DNA of 64,000 bases from Saccharothrix violaceirubra (GTDB lineage Bacteria; Actinomycetota; Actinomycetes; Mycobacteriales; Pseudonocardiaceae). The DNA lies in the NCBI RefSeq assembly GCF_014203755.1, contig NZ_JACHJS010000001.1:5580001-5644000 (forward strand), written 5' to 3'. This document shows positions 23,584 to 31,370 of this stretch, piece after piece. Position numbers and translations under genes: made by a program. The notes beneath the pieces are model-generated. The model did no database searches. It saw only the letters and a program-made list of their open reading frames with translations, and was not told where the DNA came from. Positions within the stretch are counted from its first letter, which is position 1; each line of letters begins with the position of its first letter.

Positions 23584-23810
23584 ACTGGCGTGAGGTCGAC
23601 GGTGTCGAGCTGCGCGAGCGTGCACAGGGCCTGGTCGACGACTACGTGGCCGCGATAATCCGCATCGGTGAGGAGACGGCCACTGCGGCGGATTGGCAGC
23701 GTGCGGCCGAGCTTGCGGGAGGACTCATCACGGTCCACGAGGACTTGGCCGGTTACTACCGGTACATGTCCGGGACGTTGTCCGACTTCGTACGCCACAC
23801 GGGGAGGTGA
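23580..23810 (+). CDS. Unrecognised 76-residue protein of the transfer operon
   Basis: GTG 23580 overlaps the previous stop as GTGA. The protein is a likely helical bundle (RERAQGLVDDYVAAIIRIGEE, DWQRAAELAGGLITVHEDLAG) with no cysteine and no motif. Tight coupling on both sides supports it. Confidence 0.65.
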   Translation: MNWREVDGVELRERAQGLVDDYVAAIIRIGEETATAADWQRAAELAGGLITVHEDLAGYYRYMSGTLSDFVRHTGR

Positions 23811-23812
23811 CC

Positions 23813-24649
23813 GTGGTGCGGGCCGACGAATCCGAGGGGATCGACGTTCAGGCCGGTGTCACCAGGCGGGTCGTCGGCCTGCGCCGCAAGCGTGCCGAGT
23901 CCGCGCAGTTGCGCGGCCTGGTCGACGACCCGGACATGGTCGCGGTGCGCATCGAGTCCCAGCGGCGGCTGATCACCCGGGGCATGTGGTTCTTCCTGAC
24001 CCTGGGGTTGGGGTTCACCACGGCGGGCGTGCAGGACTTCCTGGCCGGGCCGCGTACCGCCGCCGATCCGTTGTGGTGGGCGGCGTGGCTGGCCGAGCCG
24101 ATGCTGGCGGGCATCCTGATCACGCTGTTGGCGTTCGAGTCCGAGGTGCTGCACCGGGGTGTGGCGGTCGACAGCCGGTGGGTGGAGCGCCTGAAGCGGA
24201 CCCTGTTGGGCTCGACGCTGTTCATGAACGTCTGGCCCACGCTGGCTCCGTTGTGGACGCCGGGCGTGCGGTTCGAGTTCGGGAACTTCGCGGTGCACCT
24301 GGTCGTGCCGTTGGTGGTGTTCATGGTCGCCGAGGTCATGCCGGTGATCCAGCAGCGCATGAACCAGGCGGTCACCGACGCCTACCGGCGGGCGGGCACC
24401 GCCCCCACACCCGCCCCGGCGCCGGTCCCGGCCGCCTCCCGCCCGAGCCCGGCGGCGTCGGCGACCGGAACCCGGCTGAGGCTGCCGGACCCGATCCGTG
24501 ACGCGGTGAAGGCCAAGGCCGACCAGGTCGCCGCGCAGGGCCGTGCGCTCACCGCCGACGACGTCCGCCAGGCGGTGCGCGTCCCGGCCGACCTGGCGGA
24601 CCGCATCGTCGCCGAGGTCCACGCCCACAACGGGCACAGCTTCACCTGA
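23813..24649 (+). CDS. SpdB-like membrane protein with DNA-binding-type C-terminus
   Basis: This ~278-residue protein starts at GTG 23813, five bases after GGGGAGG (GTG 23807, in the overlap, is possible). It has about four transmembrane segments (MWFFLTLGLGFTTAGV, AEPMLAGILITLLAF, LFMNVWPTLAPLW, FAVHLVVPLVVFMVAEV), a proline-alanine linker (TPAPAPVPAASRPSPAA) and a C-terminal ~70-residue basic helical domain. The layout matches SpdB-type spread proteins, which bind DNA and TraB at the membrane. Confidence 0.72.
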   Translation: MVRADESEGIDVQAGVTRRVVGLRRKRAESAQLRGLVDDPDMVAVRIESQRRLITRGMWFFLTLGLGFTTAGVQDFLAGPRTAADPLWWAAWLAEPMLAGILITLLAFESEVLHRGVAVDSRWVERLKRTLLGSTLFMNVWPTLAPLWTPGVRFEFGNFAVHLVVPLVVFMVAEVMPVIQQRMNQAVTDAYRRAGTAPTPAPAPVPAASRPSPAASATGTRLRLPDPIRDAVKAKADQVAAQGRALTADDVRQAVRVPADLADRIVAEVHAHNGHSFT

Positions 24650-24681
24650 CCACGGCAGGCATCCCCCCGCCTGCCCCCATG

Positions 24682-24718
24682 AGCGGGGCACGACCACTCC
24701 CCTCGGTCGTGCCCCGCT
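24682..24718 (+). terminator. Hairpin after the transfer operon (copy 1 of a pair)
   Basis: AGCGGGGCACGACC (24682-24695) pairs with GGTCGTGCCCCGCT (24705-24718). A near-identical hairpin with the same flanks (GCCC.CATG before, CGTTCTG after) lies at 25119-25154, so the two frame the gene at 24752. Confidence 0.75.
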
Positions 24719-24751
24719 CCCCGTTCTGTCCTCAACTTCACGGAGAACGCC

Positions 24752-25087
24752 ATGACCGGCACCACTACCACCGTCGGTACCGAACACGACTACAGAGAGG
24801 CCGCTCGCGACGTGATGCGCCACGACGGCCCGTGTCACCTGGACCTGCGCTCCGCGATCGCCCGTACCTATCTCGACCTGGCCGACGTGGTCGCCTACGC
24901 CGAAAAGGTGGAGTGCGGCGAGCGGGAGCGGTTCACCGCCGACGTGTCCGCCGCCTGCGGGCACTTGTCCGCCGCCCTGTCCGCCGAGAACGGGGAGGGC
25001 TGGCGCGAGCGCGAGGCGGCCACCGTGTTCGTACGCCTGGCGGTGACCGCACCGAGGCTCCGACGTCGCGCCGTCGACCGCTCCTGA
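24752..25087 (+). CDS. Unrecognised 111-residue AICE protein
   Basis: ATG 24752 follows a weak GGAG. The protein is helical and charged (EHDYREAARDVMRHDGPCHLDLR, ERERFTADVSAACGHLSAALS). No motif is recognised. It is isolated between two copies of the same hairpin, so it is probably a separately controlled cassette. Confidence 0.6.
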   Translation: MTGTTTTVGTEHDYREAARDVMRHDGPCHLDLRSAIARTYLDLADVVAYAEKVECGERERFTADVSAACGHLSAALSAENGEGWREREAATVFVRLAVTAPRLRRRAVDRS

Positions 25088-25118
25088 TCCAGGGCGGGAA
25101 CCTCACCTGCCCTCATGG

Positions 25119-25154
25119 GCGGGGCACGGCCACACCTCCCCGGCCGTGCCCCGC
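25119..25154 (+). terminator. Hairpin before the rep gene (copy 2 of a pair)
   Basis: GCGGGGCACGGCC (25119-25131) pairs with GGCCGTGCCCCGC (25142-25154). It resembles the hairpin at 24682-24718 in stem and flanks. It ends 34 bases before the rep start, so it may also act on rep expression. Confidence 0.7.
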
Positions 25155-25187
25155 TTCTCGTTCTGCCACAAGGAAAGGAGGTCGCTT

Positions 25188-26528
25188 GTGACGTCCACTC
25201 TGGACAATCGAATCGCCGATCGGGTCCGCCGTGCGGACTACCGCGAATGGCGGGACAAGGTCGAGGGCACCGGCGGCTGCGCGAAGCCGATCCGGATGAC
25301 CGGCGGCTGGCAGGTCCAGCACGCCACCACCGGCGCGCTGCTGGACTGGCACGGCGGGGACGTGTTCATCCCCTGCGGCAACCGCCGCGAGTCGGTGTGC
25401 CCGTCGTGCTCGGACCGGTACGCGGCCGACGCCTACCACCTCATGCACGCCGGGTTGGCGGGCGGGTCGAAGGGCGTGCCGGTCACGGTCGCCGGGAAGC
25501 CGCGCGTGTTCGCCACCCTCACCGCCCCCTCGTTCGGCCCCGTGCACGGCCGCCGCACCACGAGCCGGGGCAAGGCGCTGCCGTGCGGGTGCGGCACCTG
25601 GCACCACCCCGCCGATCCGGCCCTGGGCACCCCGGTGGACCCGGACGCCTACGACTACGTCGGCGCGGTGCTGTGGAACGCCAACGCCGGAGCCCTGTGG
25701 GCCAGGTTCACCACCGCGCTGCGCCGTGCCCTGGCCAGGGCCGCCGGGCTGACCGTGCGCGAGTTCACGCACCACGCCCGCGTCTCCTTCGCCAAGGTCG
25801 CCGAGTACCAACGCCGGGGCCTGGTCCACTTCCACGCCGTCATCCGCGTGGACGGCCCGGACGGCACCGCGGCGTCCTCCCCCTCGTGGGCCACCGCCGA
25901 AATGCTCGAACACGCCGTGATCGCGGCGGCCCGTGCGTCCCGCGTGGAGCAGAAACACCCCGACGGCACGACCACCGTGATGCGCTGGGGCGCCCAGGTC
26001 GACGTCCGCACGATCCGCCCGGCCGACGCGGACCGGTTCGAGGACGACGGCGCGATCAGCGAATCCCGCCTGGCCGGGTACGTGGCCAAGTACGCCACCA
26101 AGGGCACCGGCAAGAGCGAGGCGGCGGACCGGCCGATCCGCTCGCGGCTGGACATCGACCACCTGCGGGTGTCCGAGCACCACCGCCGCATGATCCGGAC
26201 GGCGTGGGACCTCGGCGGCCTGCCCGCCTACCAGGCCCTGAACCTGCGGCGGTGGGCGCACATGCTCGGCTTCCGGGGCCACTTCCTGACCAAGTCCAAG
26301 CACTACTCGACCACGTTCACCGCGATGCGCGCCGAACGCCGCGCTTTCCGCACCGCCGAGCTGTTCGACCGGCTCGGCCACGACGCGGACACGGTCCTGC
26401 TGGTCTCCCACTGGGAGTACACGGGCTCGGGCCACCGCGACGACGCCGAGCGCGAACTCGCGGCGGCCATCGCCGAACGCACCCGCGAGCACCGCAAAGC
26501 CAGGTACGACAAGGAGGCACGGAGATGA
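25188..26528 (+). CDS. repSA: Replication initiator of the RepSA family (rolling circle)
   Basis: This 446-residue protein starts at GTG 25188 behind a near-perfect AAGGAAAGGAGG. An early zinc-type cluster IPCGNRRESVCPSC is followed by the HUH motif GLVHFHAVIR (His214 and His216) and a YVAKYATKG motif (Tyr298, Lys301, Tyr302) for the nicking tyrosine. This is the RepSA pattern of pSAM2, which nicks the AICE origin and starts rolling-circle replication after excision. It overlaps xis (ATGA), giving the rep-xis-int operon. Confidence 0.9.
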   Translation: MTSTLDNRIADRVRRADYREWRDKVEGTGGCAKPIRMTGGWQVQHATTGALLDWHGGDVFIPCGNRRESVCPSCSDRYAADAYHLMHAGLAGGSKGVPVTVAGKPRVFATLTAPSFGPVHGRRTTSRGKALPCGCGTWHHPADPALGTPVDPDAYDYVGAVLWNANAGALWARFTTALRRALARAAGLTVREFTHHARVSFAKVAEYQRRGLVHFHAVIRVDGPDGTAASSPSWATAEMLEHAVIAAARASRVEQKHPDGTTTVMRWGAQVDVRTIRPADADRFEDDGAISESRLAGYVAKYATKGTGKSEAADRPIRSRLDIDHLRVSEHHRRMIRTAWDLGGLPAYQALNLRRWAHMLGFRGHFLTKSKHYSTTFTAMRAERRAFRTAELFDRLGHDADTVLLVSHWEYTGSGHRDDAERELAAAIAERTREHRKARYDKEARR

Positions 26529-26704
26529 ACAAGCTCTGGGGGATGAAGGAGGTCGCCGAGTTCCTCGGCGTCCCGGTGAACACGCTGTACCAGTGGCGGA
26601 CGAAGAACTACGGACCGCCCGGCAAGCGCGTCGGCAAGTACGTCCGCTTCGTGCCCGACCAGGTCCGGGCCTGGGTGGACTCGCTACCGAACGGCGTGGC
26701 CTGA
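26525..26704 (+). CDS. xis: Excisionase (MerR-like HTH)
   Basis: This 59-residue protein is a single winged helix-turn-helix of the HTH_17 type: MKEVAEFLGVPVNTLYQWR, then YGPPGKRVGKYVRF. It overlaps rep at its start and int at its stop (TGATG). It directs Int towards excision (established for AICEs). Confidence 0.92.
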   Translation: MNKLWGMKEVAEFLGVPVNTLYQWRTKNYGPPGKRVGKYVRFVPDQVRAWVDSLPNGVA

Positions 26705-27870
26705 TGGCCCGACCACCGTTGCCGATCGGGACGTTCGGCACGATCCGCACGTACCGTGACCGCTCGGGGTGGCGGGCTCGGACGAACTTCCGCGACCACG
26801 ATGGCGTCACGCGGCCGGTCGAGCGGCGGGGACGGACCAAGGCCGGTGCGGTCGGCGCGCTCAAGGAGGCGTTGCGGGACCGGAAGGGGCCTGCCGGGTC
26901 GGACGGCATCACGTCCGACATGAGGTTCAGGGACGCCGCCGAGCTGTGGTTGGAGGCGTTCCAACGGTCGGTCGACGCGGGCCGCCGCTCCCCCACGTCG
27001 CGAGAGACCTACGAAAACCGACTCCGGGGCCTGCTGCTCCCGGCCGTCGGGGACCTGCGGATTCGTGAGCTGACCGTGGCCCGGCTCGACCGGGTGGTGG
27101 CGACGGTGCAGGACCGGACCAGCTCGTCGACGGCCAAGACGGTGCGCACGGTGCTGTCCGGTGTGTGCGCCTTGGCGGTGCGGCACGGCGCGCTGGTGTC
27201 GAATCCCGTGCGGGACGTGGCGCCGTTGGAGGGACGCCGGGAGCGTGCCCGGGTCCTGTCGTTGGGCGAGTTGGCCGATCTGCTGGCCAAGCTCGACGGC
27301 GACGAGGTCGCGATGCGTCACGACCTGCCGGATCTGGCCCGGTGGTACGCGGGCACGGGTGAGCGGACGGGTGAGGGGCTGGCGGTGCACTGGCACCACC
27401 TCGACCTGCACACGGGCACGGTCACCTGGGGCGGCGGGCTGATCCGGGTCAAGGGCGAGGGGCAGCGGGTCAGCCGCGGCAAGACGGACGTCTCCGAACG
27501 GGCGCTGCCGCTGTCGTCGTGGCTGGTGGGCGTGCTGCGGGAGCGTAGGGGGAGGCTGGCCGAACGGTTCGGGGTCGACCAGGCGGACCTGCGGGGACCG
27601 GTGTTCCCGAACTCGCGCGGCGGGCTGCGGGACAAGCACAACACGTTGGCCCGGTGGCGGGAGTTCAGGACACGGGCGGGGTACCCGTGGGTGACGTTCC
27701 GGACGTTCCGGCGCTCGGTGGCGACCATCCTCGACGAGGCGGGGTTGAGCGCCCGGCAGATCGCCGACCAGCTCGGACACTCCAAGGTCTCGACCACCCA
27801 GGACGTGTACATGGGGCGTCGGGTGGCCGGACGCAAGGCCGCAGACGCGTTGGAGGCGATTAAGGGGTGA
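26704..27870 (+). CDS. int: Tyrosine site-specific integrase
   Basis: This 388-residue tyrosine recombinase has a SAM-like N-terminal domain and a catalytic domain with box I Arg221 (TGERTGEGL), box II RTFRRS (Arg336), His359 in QLGHSKVS and nucleophile Tyr369 in QDVYMGR. The usual histidine of the HxxR box is Arg (residue 333). It lies 76 bases from attR in the tRNA, the classical AICE position, and catalyses integration at that tRNA. Confidence 0.95.
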   Translation: MARPPLPIGTFGTIRTYRDRSGWRARTNFRDHDGVTRPVERRGRTKAGAVGALKEALRDRKGPAGSDGITSDMRFRDAAELWLEAFQRSVDAGRRSPTSRETYENRLRGLLLPAVGDLRIRELTVARLDRVVATVQDRTSSSTAKTVRTVLSGVCALAVRHGALVSNPVRDVAPLEGRRERARVLSLGELADLLAKLDGDEVAMRHDLPDLARWYAGTGERTGEGLAVHWHHLDLHTGTVTWGGGLIRVKGEGQRVSRGKTDVSERALPLSSWLVGVLRERRGRLAERFGVDQADLRGPVFPNSRGGLRDKHNTLARWREFRTRAGYPWVTFRTFRRSVATILDEAGLSARQIADQLGHSKVSTTQDVYMGRRVAGRKAADALEAIKG

Positions 27871-27946
27871 CGGGGGTAAAGCGTGGCAAAGGGGTGGCGG
27901 TGATCTTGAAGCCGATCATCGCCACCCTTTCCGAACAGGCCAAACT

Positions 27947-27982
27947 GTAGGGCGGGTGGGGCTCGAACCCACGACCTGACGG
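27947..27982. repeat. attR of the AICE (36-bp repeat)
   Basis: This is identical to 17425-17460 and covers the acceptor 3' strand, T-arm and variable loop of the CAT tRNA. The tRNA gene is restored at this end on integration. Confidence 0.92.
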
Positions 27983-28022
27983 ATTATGAGTCCGCTGCTC
28001 TGACCAGCTGAGCTACCGCCCC
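27948..28022 (-). tRNA. tRNA with anticodon CAT (elongator Met most likely)
   Basis: On the minus strand the gene begins GGGGCGG-TA-GCTC and has anticodon loop CTCATAA with stem GCGGA/TCCGT. The T-arm is GTGGG-TTCGAGC-CCCAC and the acceptor strand CCGCCCT. CCA is not encoded. CAT may be elongator Met or the lysidine-modified Ile2; sequence alone does not decide. Its 3' end is attR of the AICE and remains intact. Confidence 0.85.
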
Positions 28023-28101
28023 CGGTGAAGTCGCGGTCTTGGAGAGTACAGATTCGGGGGCTTGGCGTCCTCGCAACCCGTCAGCACGTGACCAAGACGT
28101 G

Positions 28102-28965
28102 CTACTCCGCCCCTAGGCCGGACGGTTCGTAGCCGGTCGGGTAGCCCGGGTACGTGCGGTTCTTCGGCTGATCGGTCAAGGCCGCACGGGGGGCGGGCGG
28201 GGCCGTCCGGGCGGGTAGGCGGCGGACGATCCTGCTGCGCAGGCGCAACGTGCCCCGAGCGAGGGCGCCCACCGCGGCGGGTGGGCGGGTGAAGCCGAAG
28301 GCCCGACTCATGGGCTCGTCGAGGAACGACAGGACAGCCTGCGAGGTCAGCGCCTTCGGCACGTACGGGTACCACGAGCAGAACAGGTCCACTGTGTACT
28401 GCCCGATCCGGCGGTTGGTCTCGCTGTACACGAACTCCCGTCGCTCGTACGCGTCCTTGAACTCCCGGAACTCCGCGTAGGTCCCTGGCAGGTCCTTGAT
28501 CGCCATCCGCACCCCCACCGCGCGGTAGAAGTGGAACGACGCCTGCCGCTCCTGCTCGACCAGCGGTCGCCAGCCGTACGCGTCCAGCCAGTCCACCGGG
28601 TCGAACACGAACGTCGACAGCACGTACTTCATGTCGTCGTTCGTGATCTCGAACCGGCCGTGCAGCCGGTTCACGACCCGCAGCGCCTCCCTGCCCCGGG
28701 GCGAGTCGTAGCCGTGGTCGATCAACTCGGCCATGAGCAACGCCGTGTCGTCGTACCGCCGCTGCGGCCGGCGTTCGAACTCCCGCGTGCGCGCCAGCAG
28801 ACCCGAGATCGACGGCACGCAGTACGTCCGGAACAGGGCGAACTCCAGCGACTTCACGTAGTCCCACGGGAACTCGTAGCCCGCGGTGATGCGCAGGATC
28901 TCCTGGTGCCCGGTCACCGGGTCCAGAGCCTCGATGCGGCGCAGGTTCGCGAAGCGGTCGGCCAT
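28102..28965 (-). CDS. MpaB/latex-clearing-protein-like oxygenase (DUF2236)
   Basis: This 287-residue protein belongs to the MpaB/Lcp-like DUF2236 family of heme-dependent oxygenases, seen in the FRTYCVPSISGLLARTREF start, the LIDHGYDSPRGREALRVVNRLHGRF histidine region, and the FVFDPVDWLDAYGWRPL block. The C-terminal 60 residues are basic and proline-rich and less conserved. Its stop lies in a small dyad (AGCACGT...ACGTGCT, 28083-28103) that may end transcription. The substrate is unknown. Confidence 0.78.
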   Translation of the reverse strand: MADRFANLRRIEALDPVTGHQEILRITAGYEFPWDYVKSLEFALFRTYCVPSISGLLARTREFERRPQRRYDDTALLMAELIDHGYDSPRGREALRVVNRLHGRFEITNDDMKYVLSTFVFDPVDWLDAYGWRPLVEQERQASFHFYRAVGVRMAIKDLPGTYAEFREFKDAYERREFVYSETNRRIGQYTVDLFCSWYPYVPKALTSQAVLSFLDEPMSRAFGFTRPPAAVGALARGTLRLRSRIVRRLPARTAPPAPRAALTDQPKNRTYPGYPTGYEPSGLGAE

Positions 28966-28983
28966 GCCTACAGGATGCCCGAC

Positions 28984-29505
28984 TCACCCGTAGTACAGGG
29001 CGGCCAGGCGGGGCAGCCGCTCGCGGACCTCCTCCTCGTCGTCGAAGTCGAAGTCCGCCTCCAGGACGGGGAGCACCGGTGGGTCCGGGTCGAGGGGGAG
29101 TTCCTCGCCGGTCTTGGCCCGGTACGCGTCCGAGGCGATGCCCAGGGCTTCCTCGCAGTCGAACTCGTCCCCCTCCTCCGCCGCTTCCCGCACCACGGGC
29201 AGGTCGGCGAGCGCGTCGGGATCGGCCACGACCCGTTCGAACGTCTCCCGGCCCTGGACGATCAACCAACCGCGGAAGTAGTCGAAGCCGTCGTCGGAAC
29301 ACCCGCCGTTGACCACGTAGGCCGCCGCCCACAGTGGAGTGCGGTACGACGACGCCAGGAGTTCCTCGAAGACCCGGTCGGCGGCGACGATCTCCTCGCG
29401 CGGCAAGGCGGCGAGCAAGGCGCTCACGCGTGCGGCGACCTCGTCGGCGTCGGGAACGTCGGCACGTGCGGTGTCGACCAACTGCCAGAACCCGTCGATG
29501 TCCAT
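28984..29505 (-). CDS. DUF4240 domain protein
   Basis: This 173-residue protein opens MDIDGFWQLVDTAR at ATG 29505, the typical DUF4240 start, and has the YRTPLWAAAYVVNGGCSDDGFDYFRGWLI core and the EGDEFDCEEAL segment. Function is unknown. The family often sits near immunity-like genes. It ends 18 bases before the MpaB-like gene begins on the same strand. Confidence 0.85.
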   Translation of the reverse strand: MDIDGFWQLVDTARADVPDADEVAARVSALLAALPREEIVAADRVFEELLASSYRTPLWAAAYVVNGGCSDDGFDYFRGWLIVQGRETFERVVADPDALADLPVVREAAEEGDEFDCEEALGIASDAYRAKTGEELPLDPDPPVLPVLEADFDFDDEEEVRERLPRLAALYYG

Positions 29506-29621
29506 GGCGTCCAGGGTGACAGCGGGGTCAGACAGTTTCGGCAGGTTTCGCCCGCCGGGGTGGTGGACATCCTCGGAGGAGGACCGACCGGAAACGGGGA
29601 ACAGCGTGGCGACACCGACAA

Positions 29622-29658
29622 AGCTCAGGCCCCGTCCGAAGTGGACGGGGCCTGAGCT
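29622..29658 (-). terminator. Terminator downstream of tRNA-Asn
   Basis: AGCTCAGGCCCCGTCC (29622-29637) and GGACGGGGCCTGAGCT (29643-29658) form a perfect 16-bp stem with loop GAAGT. It starts 9 bases after the tRNA 3' end on the minus strand. Confidence 0.85.
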
Positions 29659-29667
29659 GCGATTACG

Positions 29668-29739
29668 CTCCCCCAACTGGATTCGAACCAGTAACCCTTC
29701 GATTAACAGTCGAATGCTCTGCCGTTGAGCTATGGGGGA
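29668..29739 (-). tRNA. tRNA-Asn (GTT)
   Basis: On the minus strand it reads TCCCCCA-TA-GCTC, anticodon stem-loop TTCGACTGTTAATCGAA, T-arm CTGGTTCGAATCCAG, acceptor TGGGGGA, discriminator G. The 72 bases fold into a standard cloverleaf. CCA is not encoded. Confidence 0.96.
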
Positions 29740-29869
29740 ATGTTCTGTTGTGCGCCGGGCTTCGCGGCCCGACGGGAGGTAACTCTAGCGCATGTCGGGC
29801 CGTGTTCGCGCACACCCCCCTCCTTTTCCGGCAGGATGGGACATGACCAGGGACGATGGGAGGAGAACC

Positions 29870-30118
29870 GTGAAAGCCATCCTGTTCGGCGCCGCAGTCG
29901 GCTACGTCCTGGGCGCCCGCGCCGGGCGTCGACGTTACGAGCAGATCGTCCGGTTGTACCGGGCGGTGGCCGACCACCCGGCGGTGCGGGGCGCCACGGA
30001 TGCCGTCCGGGCCAAAGTGGGTGAGAAGACCGGGTTCGGGCGTCCGCCCCGGCGGGAGTCGTTCACCGTGCCCGACTCGAACGGCCGGCCCGATCCGGTC
30101 ATCCCGCGCACCAACTAG
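29870..30118 (+). CDS. Small YtxH-like membrane-associated protein
   Basis: GTG 29870 lies five bases after GGGAGGAG. The 82 residues start with a glycine-rich hydrophobic helix ([25 protein letters not shown]) of the YtxH kind, then a basic and proline-rich tail. Its stop shares CTAG with the stop of convergent tam. Role unknown. Confidence 0.75.
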   Translation: MKAILFGAAVGYVLGARAGRRRYEQIVRLYRAVADHPAVRGATDAVRAKVGEKTGFGRPPRRESFTVPDSNGRPDPVIPRTN

Positions 30119-30861
30119 GCCACGCGCGCCACGGCGAAGACCCGTCGGAACGGCAGGTGCGTGACACCGTCGTCGTCCGGCGGGTACGCCGTGCGCAGCC
30201 TCGGCGCCAACTCGTCCCGGAACGCCTGCCAGGCCTCGTCGGTCAGCGCGGCGCGGATCGGCCGCAGCAGCGTCCCCGTGATCCACTCCAGGACCGGGTC
30301 GTCGCCGGTCAGGACGTGCAGGTACGTCGTCTCCCACGCGTCGACGGACGCGCCGCCGAGCACCCGCGCGTACCCCAGCGGGTCCAGGACCGGCGCCTCG
30401 CGCAGCAGTCCGCGCAGCGCGGGCCACGACTCGCCGACGACCTCGTGCACCAGGCGGTGGGTCGGGTCGGCGAAGTTACCGGGCACCTGCATCGCCAACC
30501 ACGCGCCGGACGGCAGCGCGCGCAGCCAGCGCCGGAGCAGGTCCTCGTGGCCGGGCACCCACTGGAGCACGGCGTTGGTCACGACCACGTCGGTGTCCGG
30601 CTCGGGCTGCCACGTCCGCACGTCGCCGACCGTGGCGGCCAGGCCCCTCCCCCGCGCCGACTCGACCATCTCCGGCGACGAGTCGAACGCCTCGATCACC
30701 GCTTTGGGCCAGCGCAGCGCCAGTACCTCGGTCAGGTGGCCCGGCCCGCAGCCCACGTCGACCACGCGACGGGGATCCTCGGCCCCGATCCGGTTCACCA
30801 GATCGTGGAACGGGCGGGCGCGGTCGTCGGCGAAGTCCAGGTAGCGGGTCGGGTCCCACAT
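30115..30861 (-). CDS. tam: Trans-aconitate 2-methyltransferase
   Basis: This 248-residue SAM-dependent methyltransferase has the Tam opening [18 protein letters not shown], motif [16 protein letters not shown], and [17 protein letters not shown] 30861 is preferred (GGAGG six bases upstream) to the GTG just before it. Tam methylates trans-aconitate, a by-product that inhibits aconitase. The gene ends the dnaG-linked minus-strand run. Confidence 0.9.
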   Translation of the reverse strand: MWDPTRYLDFADDRARPFHDLVNRIGAEDPRRVVDVGCGPGHLTEVLALRWPKAVIEAFDSSPEMVESARGRGLAATVGDVRTWQPEPDTDVVVTNAVLQWVPGHEDLLRRWLRALPSGAWLAMQVPGNFADPTHRLVHEVVGESWPALRGLLREAPVLDPLGYARVLGGASVDAWETTYLHVLTGDDPVLEWITGTLLRPIRAALTDEAWQAFRDELAPRLRTAYPPDDDGVTHLPFRRVFAVARVA

Positions 30862-30873
30862 CACGCGCCTCCG

Positions 30874-31368
30874 TCAGGGTCGGGCCAGCTTCTCCGCCAC
30901 GCTCGCGGCCACTCGGCGCACGCGCTCGACGTCCGCGTCCGGATCGGGTCGCACGTGCAGGACGACGCCGTCCCGACCCGGCACCTTGCGCCGCAGGAAC
31001 CACGCCCGCAACTCCTCGTTGCGCTCGCGGTCGCGGATCGCGCCGGTCACGCGGGCGTACACGACCTCGGGCACGCGGCCCGGCGTCGCCAGCGGGTACC
31101 GCACGGCCGGCAGGTCGCGCAGCAGCACGGCCGCGCCCGCCGTGCCGTCCTCCACCGCCTCGACCACGGTCAACGCGCCCGAGCCCCACGTCGCCTTGCT
31201 GATCAGGTGCCAGCCGACGCGACGCGGGCCGGGCAGCCACAGACCCAGGGTCGTGGCCACGAGCCATTCGTCGCCGCACGCGGCGGACGCGAGCACGTTC
31301 TCGTCGCGTTCGAGCACACCGGCGAACCCCTTGGGGGCGCCCGAGCCGAAGATCCTCCGGAACACCAC
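30874..31368 (-). CDS. Conserved actinobacterial protein downstream of dnaG
   Basis: This 164-residue protein begins VVFRRIFG and contains DEWLVATTLGLWLPG, GWHLISKATW and FLRRKVPGRDGVVLHVRPD. Proteins of this kind follow dnaG in many actinobacteria. They have no assigned function. GTG 31368 lies two bases after the dnaG stop. Confidence 0.75.
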   Translation of the reverse strand: MVFRRIFGSGAPKGFAGVLERDENVLASAACGDEWLVATTLGLWLPGPRRVGWHLISKATWGSGALTVVEAVEDGTAGAAVLLRDLPAVRYPLATPGRVPEVVYARVTGAIRDRERNEELRAWFLRRKVPGRDGVVLHVRPDPDADVERVRRVAASVAEKLARP

Positions 31369-31370
31369 GT

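Larger units (their letters stand above)
17425..27982. mobile_element. Actinomycete integrative and conjugative element (AICE), pSAM2-like
   Basis: The element is bounded by identical 36-bp repeats (17425-17460 and 27947-27982), the right one being the 3' end of a tRNA gene. It has the pSAM2-type cassette rep-xis-int beside the tRNA, an FtsK/TraB-like translocase with small membrane and spread-type genes behind it, and a regulatory block at the far end. With one att copy it is 10,522 bp. All key genes are intact, so it may be mobile. It transfers as double-stranded DNA through TraB if it behaves like other AICEs (established for that class). Confidence 0.9.

Noticed and set aside
21534..23798. 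754-codon minus-strand frame over the transfer genes
   Set aside because: It is antisense to traB and the following overlapping genes, with proline/arginine-rich composition typical of shadow frames in very GC-rich DNA.
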